64,000 nucleotides of DNA. Source: Takakia lepidozioides. Taxonomy: Eukaryota; Streptophyta; Takakiopsida; Takakiales; Takakiaceae. Shown one piece after another: positions 34,101 through 44,620 of the stretch. The notes beneath the pieces are model-generated. The model saw nothing but the letters and a program-made list of their open reading frames with translations, searched no databases and was not told the DNA's origin. A program made the position numbers and the translations under genes. Location: the NCBI GenBank assembly GCA_030704615.1, contig CM060734.1, forward strand, positions 54,760,042 to 54,824,041, given 5' to 3'. Numbering within the stretch: the stretch's first letter is position 1; every line of letters starts with the position of its first letter.

Positions 34101-37100
34101 GATAATATCTTTCTGTTTCTGGACGAGGACGTTGAGTACTGTCTATCAAAATCTATGAGATAACCAATGTTGGATGACCAATTGTCTAGGATTTTATTGT
34201 GGAGTACTAGCTTCAGCTAAAAATTTACTCTGTATGGGCAGGCTAGCGCAACGCATTGTGCAAGGAGATGTTCCCCAAGCTCTCATGAACCGCAAGGTTT
34301 CAGAATTCGTCCTTCACAGAACATTTTGTCAATCATCTCATCTGATGATACTATCTCTTTTGCTTGTCAGACATAGCTGCGTTGGCTTGCTTGCTGTTGT
34401 CTTCTTTACTACAGATATCCTCACCACAGATTCTAGGATATTATTTTGTCTTTGAGAGGGCGAGAATGTATCCATATGACATTGTTTGCCATAGCCTTGT
34501 GGCAATTGACCCCACGCCCAGTTTGAGCGGAAGACGAAGGAACGGAAACTACCTTTGTCAGGGGCTGACGCTGGTAGTATGACTTACCTTGCAATAGACA
34601 ATTGATCCGAGTTTTCCAGATATCCTCTAGAAATCCCTTCACACAAACATCAATCTGCTGTGATTGATTTGCCCAACAACTAGAACCCAAAAGGGCCTGG
34701 GCTTTGGCTCAGCCTCGAGATGTTCAAAGTTGGTAAACAGAGGTACTGGTACAATTCCCTTGATGGAATTGAAGAGGGTGAGTACCCAGGACAATGAATC
34801 AGAAAGTGGATATTGTCTTCAGGTCACCCACACAATGGGCCATTTGCAATCCCCCTTTCCTCTCTCATCAGTCTAGTGCCAAGAGGGGGTAAACCCTTGA
34901 GGTCCATGTCACGGACTGGAAACAAGTACAGGGGAGTTTTCTGCCTAGCTTCGTTTTCATCAAGCAATTTCCTGGCAACAGACATGGCTTTGGACAATAC
35001 AGCCTCTAAGTCAGATTTATCCAGCAGGGTCAAGACTTGCGGACTTAGATTCAGATCCTTTGAAAATTTCTTCTACCCTCTTCCGCCAGGATTTCGCCTG
35101 TTTGACAGGGCACTCCTGCTTCCAAGATATGGAGTCGATTAACTTAGGGTATCGGATATTAGTCATATGTTGCAGCTGACCCCACCATCTGACCTTGAAT
35201 TCATCTCGTCGGGAGCTTTACGGAGGAATGGCAAACTCACTCCAAACAGCCACATTAGCTGTTTTGGAGCATGCTTACATGCACCCCTTGAGCACCCCCA
35301 CTTCGATGGATTCTGGACACTTGGCCTGGTTGAAGTTATCAACCCACACTGCAGATGCGTACTCCAAGGTAGGCTAATAATGCGGCAAAGCATAGTTTTT
35401 TTTACATCAGAGTTGATCCCTCTGCAGTGGAAAAATTTAGTGAGACCCAACGCTTTGCGCTTGCCTATGCGCCTCCCAATTACAGTTGGAGGAATACTCA
35501 ATGCTAAGGTATTTGTAGGAAGAGAGGACAGGAATCTCTTGGCTCCCCGCTTCCACTTGAGTTCGCCTCCTCCCTCCCCACGGCGTGAGAGGGAGAGAGA
35601 GAGATTCTGGAAGATCTGCAAATGGCACTTACACAGGATATGTATTATTTGCAGTTGATCTCATTGGACATGGGAGCCTTAATAGCTGGGGCCAAGTTTC
35701 GGGGAGAGTTTGAGGATCGCTTGAAGGCAGTGCTCAAGGAAGTGACTGATTCGGATGGTCAAATAGTTTTGTTTATTGATGAGATCCACACTGTCGTTGG
35801 TGCTGGTATGCAGTTCTATCTCTTCCTCTCTCACAGCTGTACAATCTTGTCCGTGCATCTTGGCTTATACTCCCAAGTGACTGTCAGTATGTGTTTGATA
35901 ATTATCTGAAGTGGTGTCAGGAAATTGTTGACTTTCCCCTCTAGACAAGGTTGAATTTTCTTGGTCTTGATGCTCATTCTTGTGATGGTGGCAGGTGCTA
36001 CAAATGGGGCCATGGATGCTGGAAACCTACTGAAACCCATGTTAGGGCGTGGAGAACTTCGGTGCATTGGGGCAACTACACTCGATGAATATCGCAAGTA
36101 CATAGAGAAGGATCCTGCCTTAGAACGGCGCTTCCAACAGGTGTATGTAGACCAACCAACAGTTGAGGATACTGTATCCATTCTTAGGGGGCTTCGCGAG
36201 CGGTATGAACTGCATCATGGGGTTCGTATCTCAGATAGCGCGTTGGTGGAGGCTGCCTTGCTATCTGACCGGTACATCAGCGATCGGTTTCTTCCTGACA
36301 AGGGTATGGTCTCTCTATCTCACAAACACAGACAATCACACGTTGGGTTCATTGAAGATCTTCTGACAATACATCTGGGGTTCTGCAGCCATTGACTTAG
36401 TAGATGAAGCTGCCGCAAAGTTGAAGATGGAGATTACCTCAAAACCAACCGCACTTGATGAGATCGATCGATCAGTGCTCAAGCTAGAGATGGAGAGGCT
36501 ATCGTTGGGGAATGACACAGACAAGGCATCTCGTGACCGCCTGGGTCGGCTTGTAACAGAGTTGGAGTGGTTGAAGACACGCCAGAAAGAGCTAACTGAT
36601 CAATGGGAACATGAGAAGTCTGTTATGACTCGCATTCAATCTATCAAAGAGGAGGTACTAGCAAGTTGGAAATAATTGTGCTCCTGTTTCTGCACAAAAT
36701 GTAAGAGGAGAAATGACGAAATCTTATGCACTTTTTGAATTGTGTGCAGGTGGATCGAGTGAATCTGGAGATTCAACAAGCAGAGCGTGACTACGACTTG
36801 AGCCGTGCCGCTGAGCTTAAGTATGGGAGTCTCATGACCCTGCAGCGGCAATTGGAAGCTGCTGAGCAGGCTTTGGATGAATACCAGAGCACTGGCAAGT
36901 CTATGCTCAGGGAAGAAGTTACCGGAAACGATATAGCAGAAATTGTGAGCAAATGGACTGGTATTCCCATCTCAAAACTGCAGCAATCGGAGAAAGACAA
37001 ACTCTTACATTTGGATGATGAACTTCACAAGCGTGTTGTCGGCCAAGACCCAGCAGTGAAATCCATTGCCGAAGCAATTCAACGGTCAAGGGCAGGGCTC

Positions 37101-38413
37101 TCTGATCCAAATCGTCCGATTGCTAGCTTCATGTTTATGGGTCCAACAGGTGTTGGCAAGACAGAACTAGCTAAGGCCCTTGCTTCATTCCTTTTCAACA
37201 CAGAGGAGGCCTTGGTAAGAATAGATATGAGTGAATATATGGAGAAACATGCCGTTTCTCGTCTTATTGGGGCCCCCCCTGGGTATGTAGGATATGAAGA
37301 GGGTGGTCAATTGACAGAAGCAATCCGTAGAAGGCCCTATGCTGTTATCCTCTTTGACGAGATTGAAAAAGCTCATTCGGATGTTTTTAATATCTTCCTC
37401 CAGATACTGGACGATGGACGGGTAACAGATTCAAAAGGCCGGAAAGTGAGTTTCACCAACACAATAATTATTATGACCTCAAATGTGGGGTCTCAATACA
37501 TACTGGGTAGTGCTGAATCCACCTCCGGTAGTAGCAAGGATGTGATATACGAGGCTATGAGAGCGCGGGTCATGGAGGCAGCACGAATGACTTTCCGACC
37601 AGAATTCATCAATCGAGTTGATGAATACATTGTATTCCAGCCTCTTGACCGAGATCAAATCAGCAGGATAGTCAAGCTACAGGTATACTTCTACCCCCTC
37701 AACAAGTTTGTCTGTAAAGCTGGGTGTGAGATTTTCTCACTACGAATAAGCCTCTGGTATCAGTTCTTCGTATGCGATTCTCATAATATCATGATTTGCT
37801 TTAGTTCCCGACATTTCAATGAGATTTTCCACTGTAACAGCATTTAGGCATGAGAAATGACATCCAAGTATTGAGCACAAAGTGGGTTATACTACCTGGG
37901 TTACTCCACACGGGTTGCACTTCATGGGGAGACACAAAAAGGGTTAGAGTGCATGGGGTTACACAAAGACAAAAATCAGTGCGTTAAATGAGCCATTCAG
38001 TTTTTATGCAATGAAGCCTGTTTATTGTTGTGTGCTGGTGTAGCTGATTATGAATATGTTGGTGGGCCTACTATGTTCAGTTGGATCGTGTACAGAAGAG
38101 ACTGAAGGATCGGAAGATCTCTCTCAAAGTCACTGAAAGTGCAGTTCAACTATTAGGGAGCATGGGTTATGATCCAAACTATGGAGCACGACCTGTAAAG
38201 CGAGTCATTCAACAAAGCGTAGAAAATGAGCTCGCACGTGGGATATTGAAAGGAGATTACCAGGAAGAAGATACAGTTGTTGTGGACACTGATCTCACTG
38301 CTACTGCTGGCGGTAGTCTTCCACAGCAAAAGTTGATCTTTAAGAAACTACAAATGCTGGATTCTTCTGCCCAGCAGCCTGATGCTGATCCATATGCATA
38401 TGCACAGAATTGA
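31130..38413 (+). CDS. CLPB3: Chloroplast ClpB3 (Hsp100 disaggregase)
   Basis: Exons: 31130-31453, 32378-32602, 32932-33169, 33599-33794, 34242-34296, 35655-35805, 35995-36303, 36389-36654, 36750-37682 and 38081-38413; 3030 nt, 1009 residues, every phase consistent. Exon 1 is a Ser/Arg/Ala-rich plastid transit peptide of about 105 residues. The Clp N domain follows ([20 protein letters not shown]). NBD1 has Walker A GEPGVGKT (about 316-323) and Walker B LFIDEIH (about 385-391). The coiled-coil M domain lies in exons 8-9, and NBD2 has GPTGVGKT (about 719-726) and VILFDEIE (about 787-794). The C-terminus has [11 protein letters not shown]. ClpB3 threads aggregated stromal proteins with Hsp70 and is needed for plastid development and heat tolerance. 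Intron 5 has a weak GTTTCA donor and contains a LINE. A partial duplicate lies at 40.6-42.4 kb. Confidence 0.96.
34453..34465 (+). repeat. Left target-site duplication of ClpB3-intron LINE
   Basis: TGAGAGGGCGAGA here and TGAGAGGGAGAGA at 35586-35598 differ at one base and bracket the LINE exactly at its 3' terminal nucleotide. Confidence 0.65.
34466..35585 (-). mobile_element. 5'-truncated LINE in ClpB3 intron 5, antisense
   Basis: The minus strand carries about 1120 bp of the same LINE family as 5721-7308. In order these are [21 protein letters not shown], decayed thumb sequence, [19 protein letters not shown], a broken zinc-knuckle region, and [35 protein letters not shown]. Its 3' end (GGATACAT) aligns base for base with the GAGTACAA end of the first copy. 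The frame is broken several times and the active-site box is absent by truncation. Being antisense inside an intron, it need not disturb splicing of ClpB3. Confidence 0.9.
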
Positions 38414-38675
38414 TAGATGTATTTGACAATTCAAGCTTGGTTGGCAGAATGAAGATTTGATTTTTACTACTCCCTTATGAACTGGATACATTGACTGCAG
38501 ATTCCGAATGGGATGTTGATACTGTAATTTCGCAGGCCCAGTGTTAATAGAGGAAATCTTGAAAGTATTGAACAGGTGAAAGCAGATCATTTCCCTTGCC
38601 CCCAGAGAATTGCTAGAGATGTTAGGTGAATTAAAGTACTGACAGATCAATCTAGGTACACTGCAGTAAAGATTG

Positions 38676-38681
38676 AATAAA
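38676..38681 (+). terminator. Candidate ClpB3 poly(A) signal
   Basis: AATAAA lies about 265 bp downstream of the ClpB3 stop, a usual 3' UTR distance in plants. Motif only. Confidence 0.4.
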
Positions 38682-39322
38682 CTGTGAATACTGCTTTTGC
38701 ATGTATGGCTTGAGGGCGTGACAATTGATTACCACATCATGCCGGAAATGGCTTTTGGATTCCATCTGCCAAGTTTGCAGTTGGATCATCTGCACAATGT
38801 TCCAGGTCTAGTGAATGTGTCTAGGTGGTGGTAGGACAGGGGGATTTGAGTCACATTACACCAAACGGTCGCATGCTGAATTTTCCTATCACCAAGTAGT
38901 TACAGGGTAAGCCGCTCATTTTTGTGCAGATCCATCGGATGCACAAGTTTGTGCTTAACCGCACGGAAGCCCAAGAGCCACACAAGATGAGCATATTGTG
39001 CAAAAATTGACATTAAAGATCAGGAAACGAGCAATGTGATGCTCACAAATCGAATGTAGAAATTCCAATCTAGCAGCTGGAAAAGACGAGTGCCTAGACC
39101 CACATCACATGTGCATACAAATCTCACAGCACTACAACTAGGCAGAATCCCTCTTCTGCGACAACTGTGGCGGACAAATGCATCAAGACGAGAACCTGAA
39201 CTGCAACACAAGCAACACAGTTGACTATAGGGAGCCAGACCCAGGGTGATTAATTGTATTCTACTGTATTGTTGTGTTGGTGGCAATTATCCAGAACGCG
39301 AGGAGAGGAAGGAAAGGAGGAG
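38682..39322. other. ClpB3-PSRP5 spacer
   Basis: About 640 bp with no coding similarity. It must contain the end of the ClpB3 transcript and the promoter of PSRP5. No clear TATA box was identified. Confidence 0.4.
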
Positions 39323-39888
39323 ATGGCGATGGCGCTCTCTCTGCTGCAGGCCCTTGCCCCTGCCTTCTCGCATCTGTCGCTCTCGTCATCTGCTTCTTCG
39401 GCGATCTCCCTATGGAGACCTGGGTGCGGGCCATTTTCTGGTACGTGAATCCATGTAGAATGTTTTTCTTGCACAAACTGCGGTCACAGCTCGGCCTTTG
39501 GAATGTGAGAGTGAGGGTTGAATGTGGGAACTAACGTCGTGCAGGACGTAGAGTGGGGTTGAAGTCCGGGAAAGCAGTGTGTCAAGGAGGAGATTACGGT
39601 GGACAGGTGAGAGCCAGTGCATATGGTACGTCCTTGACGTCGAAGGCTACAGAGGAGAGGAATTTGGCGGCCAAAGCTGCTGCAGATGCCCCAGAGTCAG
39701 AGACGGAGATCGTGGCGGAGGCTACCACCCCAGCCATAGCTTCTCTAGATCTGAAGTCAGAATCAGAGCTGTTGAAGAAGAAAGCTAAGAGGTTGGAGCT
39801 TCGAAGGAAGAGGTTGGTGCGCAAGCGCAAGCTAAGGAAGAAAGGCCAATGGCCTCCTTCCAAAATGGCCAAAACCAAGAATGTGTAG
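39323..39888 (+). CDS. PSRP5: Plastid-specific ribosomal protein 5 (50S subunit, PSRP5/cL37)
   Basis: Two exons, 39323-39440 and 39545-39888, give 153 residues, with a GTACGT donor, a GTCGTGCAG acceptor and matching phase. The ATG at 39323 opens a Leu/Ala/Ser-rich transit peptide (MAMALSLLQALAPAFSHL). The mature protein ends in a strongly basic helix RRKRLVRKRKLRKKGQWPPS followed by KMAKTKNV, the hallmark of plastid-specific 50S protein PSRP5. Known family role: a small plant-specific addition to the chloroplast ribosome contacting rRNA. The acidic linker (TEERNLAAKAAADAPESETE) before the basic tail is also usual. Confidence 0.92.
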
Positions 39889-40554
39889 GTCAGCGGATTT
39901 GTGATAATTTTGTTAAATTGAAGTGCTCTGATGTAAGAGAAGTTTGACTGCGTGGATCTGTAACATTTCAACTATTGGTACGTTCACAGACTGTCTTGCA
40001 AACCCTAACTCTATGGGGGTGCTTTGGGAAGAGAGAGAGTAGCCCTTATGGGGTTGGTCAATGACGAGATGCAAATGCACAGAGAGTGAGGTGAGAGGAT
40101 ATATATTGGCACACCAGCATACACTACCAGGGTGAAAAGGATTTGCAAGTTTCCAAAAACCCAAAGAAGCCCACAGAAGCCCAAAGAGAGTAAGGAGACA
40201 GAAAGAGAAGAGAGAAGAAATTTCTGACAGGGAGGCGCAGAGTGGAATGAATCTGCAAAGAACAAATCAATCCAAGAAGTGCACGGAGACCGAGAACTAA
40301 GCATTTCAGGTCCTTGTAACTGAAGGCCTCTCTGCCAATGAGCACTTTGAGAAATGCTCCTGAAGAGGAAAGAAACCAGAAGAAAGAGGAAGGGAAATAA
40401 TCACATCCCGGGGAGGGCAAGATGGCGCAAGGGAGGGACACAAGAAGAGAAAAAATGCAACTTTAAGTATGTCCACATGATGCCACAAGGGTCGATTAGA
40501 CAAGTAGAACAACAAGGCACCATTTCAAACACCAAACGTTGTTCCAAACCAAGA
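39889..40554. other. No gene seen
   Basis: Purine-rich on the plus strand around 40180-40460 (GAGAAGAGAAG-type). The resulting long minus-strand open frames look compositional rather than coding. Confidence 0.45.
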
Positions 40555-42360
40555 GTTTGAGGATTGGTTGAAGGCAGTGCTCAAGGAAGTGACTGATTCT
40601 GATGGTCAAATGGTTTTGTTTATTGATGAGATCCACACTGTCGTTGGTGCTGGTATGCAGTTCTATCTCTTCCTCTCTCACAGCTGTACAATCTTGTGTC
40701 CGTGCATCTTGGCTTTCACTCCCAAAGTGACTGTCCGTATGTGTTTGATAATTATCTGAAGTGGGGTCAGGAAATTGGAACAAGACAATAGAAGCACAGA
40801 CAATGCAGGTAAGCCACCATAAGCACATGCTTTCGGGGAGAGTTTGAGGATCAGTTGAAGGCAGTGCTCAAGGAAGTGACTGATTTATTGATGAGATCCA
40901 CACTGTCATTGGTGCTGGTATGCAGTTCTATCTCTTCCTCTCTCACAGCTGTACAATATTGTATCCGTACATCTTGGTTATACTCGCAAAGTGACTGTCA
41001 GTATGTGTTTGATAATTATCTGAAATGGTGTCAGGAAATTGGAAGTACATAGAGAAGGATCCTGCCTTAGAACGGCGCTTCCAACAGGTGTATGTAGACC
41101 AACCAACAGTAGAGGACACTGTCTCCTCTTAGGGGGCTTCGCGAGCGGTATCAACTGCATCATGGGGTTCGTATCTCAGATAGCGCGTTGGTGGAGGCTG
41201 CCTTGCTATCTGACCACTACATCAGCGACCAGTTTCTTCCTGACAAGGGTATGGTGTCTCTATCTCATGAAGATCTTCTGACAATACATCTGGCCATTGA
41301 CTTAGTAGATGAAGCGGCCTTAGTGAGATATGAAGACTGCTTTTCTTCATGATAAGGAATGTAGATAACAGCAAGTTGGAACTAATTGTGCTGCTGTTTC
41401 TGCACGAAATGTAAGAGGAAATGACGAAATCTTATGCACTTTTTGAGTTGTGTGCAGGTGGATCGAGTGAATCTGGAGATTCAACAAGCAGAGCGTGACT
41501 ACGACTTGAACTGTGCCGCTGAGCTTAAGTATGGGAGTCTCATGACCCTGCAGCGGCAATTGGAAGCTGCTGAGCAGGCTTTGGATGAATACCAGAGCAC
41601 TGGCAAGTCTATGCTCAGAGAAGAAGTTACCGGAAGCGATAAAGCAGAAATTGTGAGCAAATGGACTGGTATTTCCATCTCAAAACTGCAGCAATCGGAG
41701 AAAGACAAACTCTTACATTTGAATGATGAACTTCACAAGTGTGTTTACAGTGTGGATTCTGAAGCAGGGCTTTTTGACCATGGCAAAAATAATGGAGTCC
41801 CTAAGATTGTTGTTATGATGCTTGAGGATGCGTCGTTTGGGGACTCAATTAAGCCCCCCATCTTGATGGTTGTAGCAAAGAGGTGATATACGAGGCTATG
41901 TGAGCGCGGGTTATGTGAGCGCGGGTCATGGAGGCAGCACGAATGACTTTCGGGTTGATGAATACATTGTATTCCAGCCTCTTGACCGCGATCAAATCAG
42001 CAGGATAGTCAACCTACAGGTACACTTCTACCCCCTCACCAAGTTTGTCTGGAAAGCTGGGTGTGAGATTTTCTCACTAGGAATAAGCCTCTGGTATCAG
42101 TTCTTTGTAATTCTCATAATATCATGATTCCTTTAGTTCCTGAGATTTCAATCAGATTTTCCATTGTAACAGTATTTAGGCATGAGATTGTACTCATAAG
42201 ACGTTGTTTGCCGTAGTATTTAGGCATGAGAAATGACATCCAAGTTTGAGCACAAAGTGGGTTATACCACCTGGGTTACTCCACACGGGTTACCCAGGTC
42301 ACTTCATGGGGTGATACAAGAAGGGTTAGAGTGCATGCGGTTACACATAGACAAAGAGGG
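40555..42360 (+). pseudogene. Rearranged partial duplicate of ClpB3
   Basis: Pieces of ClpB3 occur in gene order. Exon 6 plus the start of intron 6 appears twice in tandem (about 40555-40788 and 40838-41041). Then come the 3' part of exon 7 (from about 41042), a short exon 8 start (about 41294), intron 8 plus the 5' part of exon 9 (about 41365-41750), about 130 bp of foreign sequence, the exon 9 end (about 41884-42017) and intron 9 sequence to about 42360. The second exon 6 copy has an internal deletion. The NBD2 Walker A region is missing. A 15-bp duplication (TATGTGAGCGCGGGT) lies near 41900. Intron sequence is retained, so it arose by DNA duplication, not retroposition. It cannot encode a working chaperone. 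Confidence 0.93.
42188..42214 (-). mobile_element. 27-nt LINE 3'-end insertion
   Basis: The minus strand equals bases 7282-7308, the exact 3' terminus of the LINE at 5721-7308. It is flanked by a perfect 17-bp duplication AGTATTTAGGCATGAGA (42171-42187 and 42215-42231). The parental ClpB3 intron has this site empty at 37839-37855 (one substitution). Confidence 0.92.
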
Positions 42361-42915
42361 TTACACTAAACGAGAGGGGTGACAGTGAAAGGAGTAATAC
42401 TAACAGAAATACGGGGGGCACTATAGAGCCAAGGTCTCTCGTGTAACTCGGAGAGTGTAACCCCTCGTCATCATCCTGGTTACTCTAACTTACCCAGTAT
42501 TGTTACTTTTGATTCATCTGGGCTGGGATATTCTTTTGGAAGGAAATGTAGCTGGTGAAACCAATCTTGTAATACTTGTGTCTGCATTGCTTCCGTTCTC
42601 TCCCGCTTTTTGCATTGTATACACCCCTCTCCCCAAGTTGTCACATAGGCCTCTAGACCTTTGGATGTAAAAAAATGTATTCTTCTTTCTCGCTTTGGCC
42701 TTTCCATGGTTGTGAGTTCAGCGCACCTGGTGTACCAGTTTCGTGGTGGGAAAAAAATCTGGAATTGCTGCAGTCATCTTTTCTCCAAGCAATGCTTGGT
42801 GCCAGAGGCACAACTCCATCTCACATCCTATGTGCAGAGTTTGCATGCGTGCCACTTCAAACCAAGGCCTCTTCCGGCTTACAATCTTTCTTAAAAGGTT
42901 ACAATCAAGGGGCTC
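42361..42915. other. No gene seen; GGGTTAC-rich edge
   Basis: The left edge is rich in GGTTACAC/GGGTTACTC words also present in ClpB3 intron 9 (about 37890-37960). Short open frames on both strands have no family resemblance. Confidence 0.4.
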
Positions 42916-42918
42916 ATG

Positions 42919-43003
42919 CCACGTCACCTGGATAATCTGCCGTAGAGCACTCGAGGCTCCCGCCGCTCACTGGCTCTTCGGCAGATTATCCCAGGTAACG
43001 TGG
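42919..43003. repeat. Stem-loop: 24-bp inverted repeat with ~36-nt loop
   Basis: CCACGTCACCTGGATAATCT at 42919 pairs with AGATTATCCCAGGTAACGTG ending at 43002. The stem is about 24 bp with one bulge and one mismatch. It could be a miniature element or a small-RNA precursor fold; nothing in the sequence decides. Confidence 0.7.
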
Positions 43004-43028
43004 CTCCCAATGGACGTTCTCTAATACA

Positions 43029-44620
43029 TTTAATGATTGCGAATTGACCAACTGAGAACTTGCATGGATGATATCCATGCCAACGTTTCGCACAGAGAGT
43101 TGGGATTTCTGCGCGGAACTCCCATTTCTGAGTCTCCGAGACAGATGAAAAAGTGTATCCCGCTGTTCGAACAAGATCCTATGGAGCTGCGAGGACAACG
43201 GTATGTTGTACACTTCATGGCGTATACTGTTGCAATGCACAACATTCTAACAGCCGCTGCCATACACAAAATCCAGATAATTATAGTCTTCCACACTTAC
43301 AATTCGATTTAATGATTGCGAACTGAACAACTTTCAACTTCAATGGATGACATCCATGCTAACGAATTCGTACTCGCAGTTCGTAATTTCGCGCGAGGCT
43401 GCCATTTCTGAGTTTCCAGAACGGATGAAAACATTGACTCTGACCAACTAATTCTGACCAACTAAGAGCTTGCATGGATGATATCTATGCCAGCGTTTTG
43501 CACAGACTATTCGCAATTCCGCACGGAACTGCCATTTGTGAGTCTCCAGAACGGATGGAAAACTGACTCGTTCCGCACGGAATTGGATGTAATTCTGCAC
43601 GGAGCTAATGTGGTTCGTAATTCTGCACAGAACAGCCATTTCTTGGTTTTGCAAAGGATTGAACAACCCGCAAATGAAACCCCCACATTCGAGCCACATT
43701 AGCTCACGAGACAACTTCCCGGTAGGATGTTTTGTGCACTGTTGTCTAAGGGGGATGATAATTCCGTGCAGAACTGCGAGTCTCAAGCAGCACCCACAAA
43801 CAGAATTGGATGTAATTAGACTGGTTTGGGAGTCCAAATGCATGTGGCTGTTCGATGGACGTTTTAAATTCGGCGCGGAACTGTGCGTTGCCGTTTCGAA
43901 AACCTAGTAATCTACCTCCTCTCTCACTCTCTGAAGCTGTGATCGTCAACGAAATATACGACGAAATATGCCACAATTTTCCGTCTGGTTCTAATATCCA
44001 CAGTATATTCCCGTATATTTTGAGTATATTCCTAATTATTCGATCGAATATATCATATATATGCCGTTTTCGACAATGTCTGTTTGGGCTGTCTGTGGTT
44101 TATTTCTGTGGGTGGTCGACAGTTCTGCACGGAACTGTCTTCTACTTCATCTCTATGTCACGCCATATTATTTGTTGAGTTTTTTAATTCCGCGCGGAAT
44201 CGCGAAATTGCTGTGATTTTGATGGAAACCTGTGTCCCTCACCAATAAGTCATTATGCAGCAAGGCGACAGTTCTATACGGAACTGCCATATGCTGCACC
44301 TTGAAATCACGCGACATTTTCTGTTATGGATGCAATTCCGCGCGGAATTGCGAAATTGGTGTAAGTCTGCTGTCACACTCTTTAATATTGTCGCGGATAA
44401 TTTTGTGTCATTATCCCCGTAGTAAATGAAATGTCGTCAGCTTATAAACTTGCGATTCCGCGCGGAAGTGGTTTCATGTGATGGCGGAATTCACCAGTTG
44501 CTATTTCATAAATTCCCCCGACCAAGAAGTCTCTCTGTGGGAGGATGACAGTTCAACACCTTTTTGTCATGCCATATTATGTGTTGAGGATGTCATTTCT
44601 TCCCGATTGCGTTAGGCTCG
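43029..44620 (+). repeat. Array of two ~100-bp repeat types carrying CG-rich palindromes
   Basis: Type 1 units (about 43047-43153, 43327-43432, 43455-43563) share TTGCATGGATGATATCCATG, a palindrome, and then CCATTTCTGAGTCTCC, ACGGATGAAAA. Type 2 units (about 44117-44211, 44267-44360, 44549-44620) share GACAGTTCTGCACGGAACTG, CGCCATATTATTTGTTGAG and AATTCCGCGCGGAATTGCG. At least 13 versions of the TTCYGCRCGGAA palindrome lie between 43107 and 44469, including the perfect 18-bp CAATTCCGCGCGGAATTG at 44333-44350. No coding potential was recognised. Confidence 0.85.

Noticed and set aside
40124-40515. Overlapping long minus-strand open frames
   Set aside because: The plus strand is purine-rich here, which removes stops on the other strand; the translations are low-complexity Leu/Ser/Phe.
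43029-44620. CRISPR-like array
   Set aside because: The repeats are palindromic and spaced irregularly, units diverge, the genome is a plant's and no cas-like gene exists.
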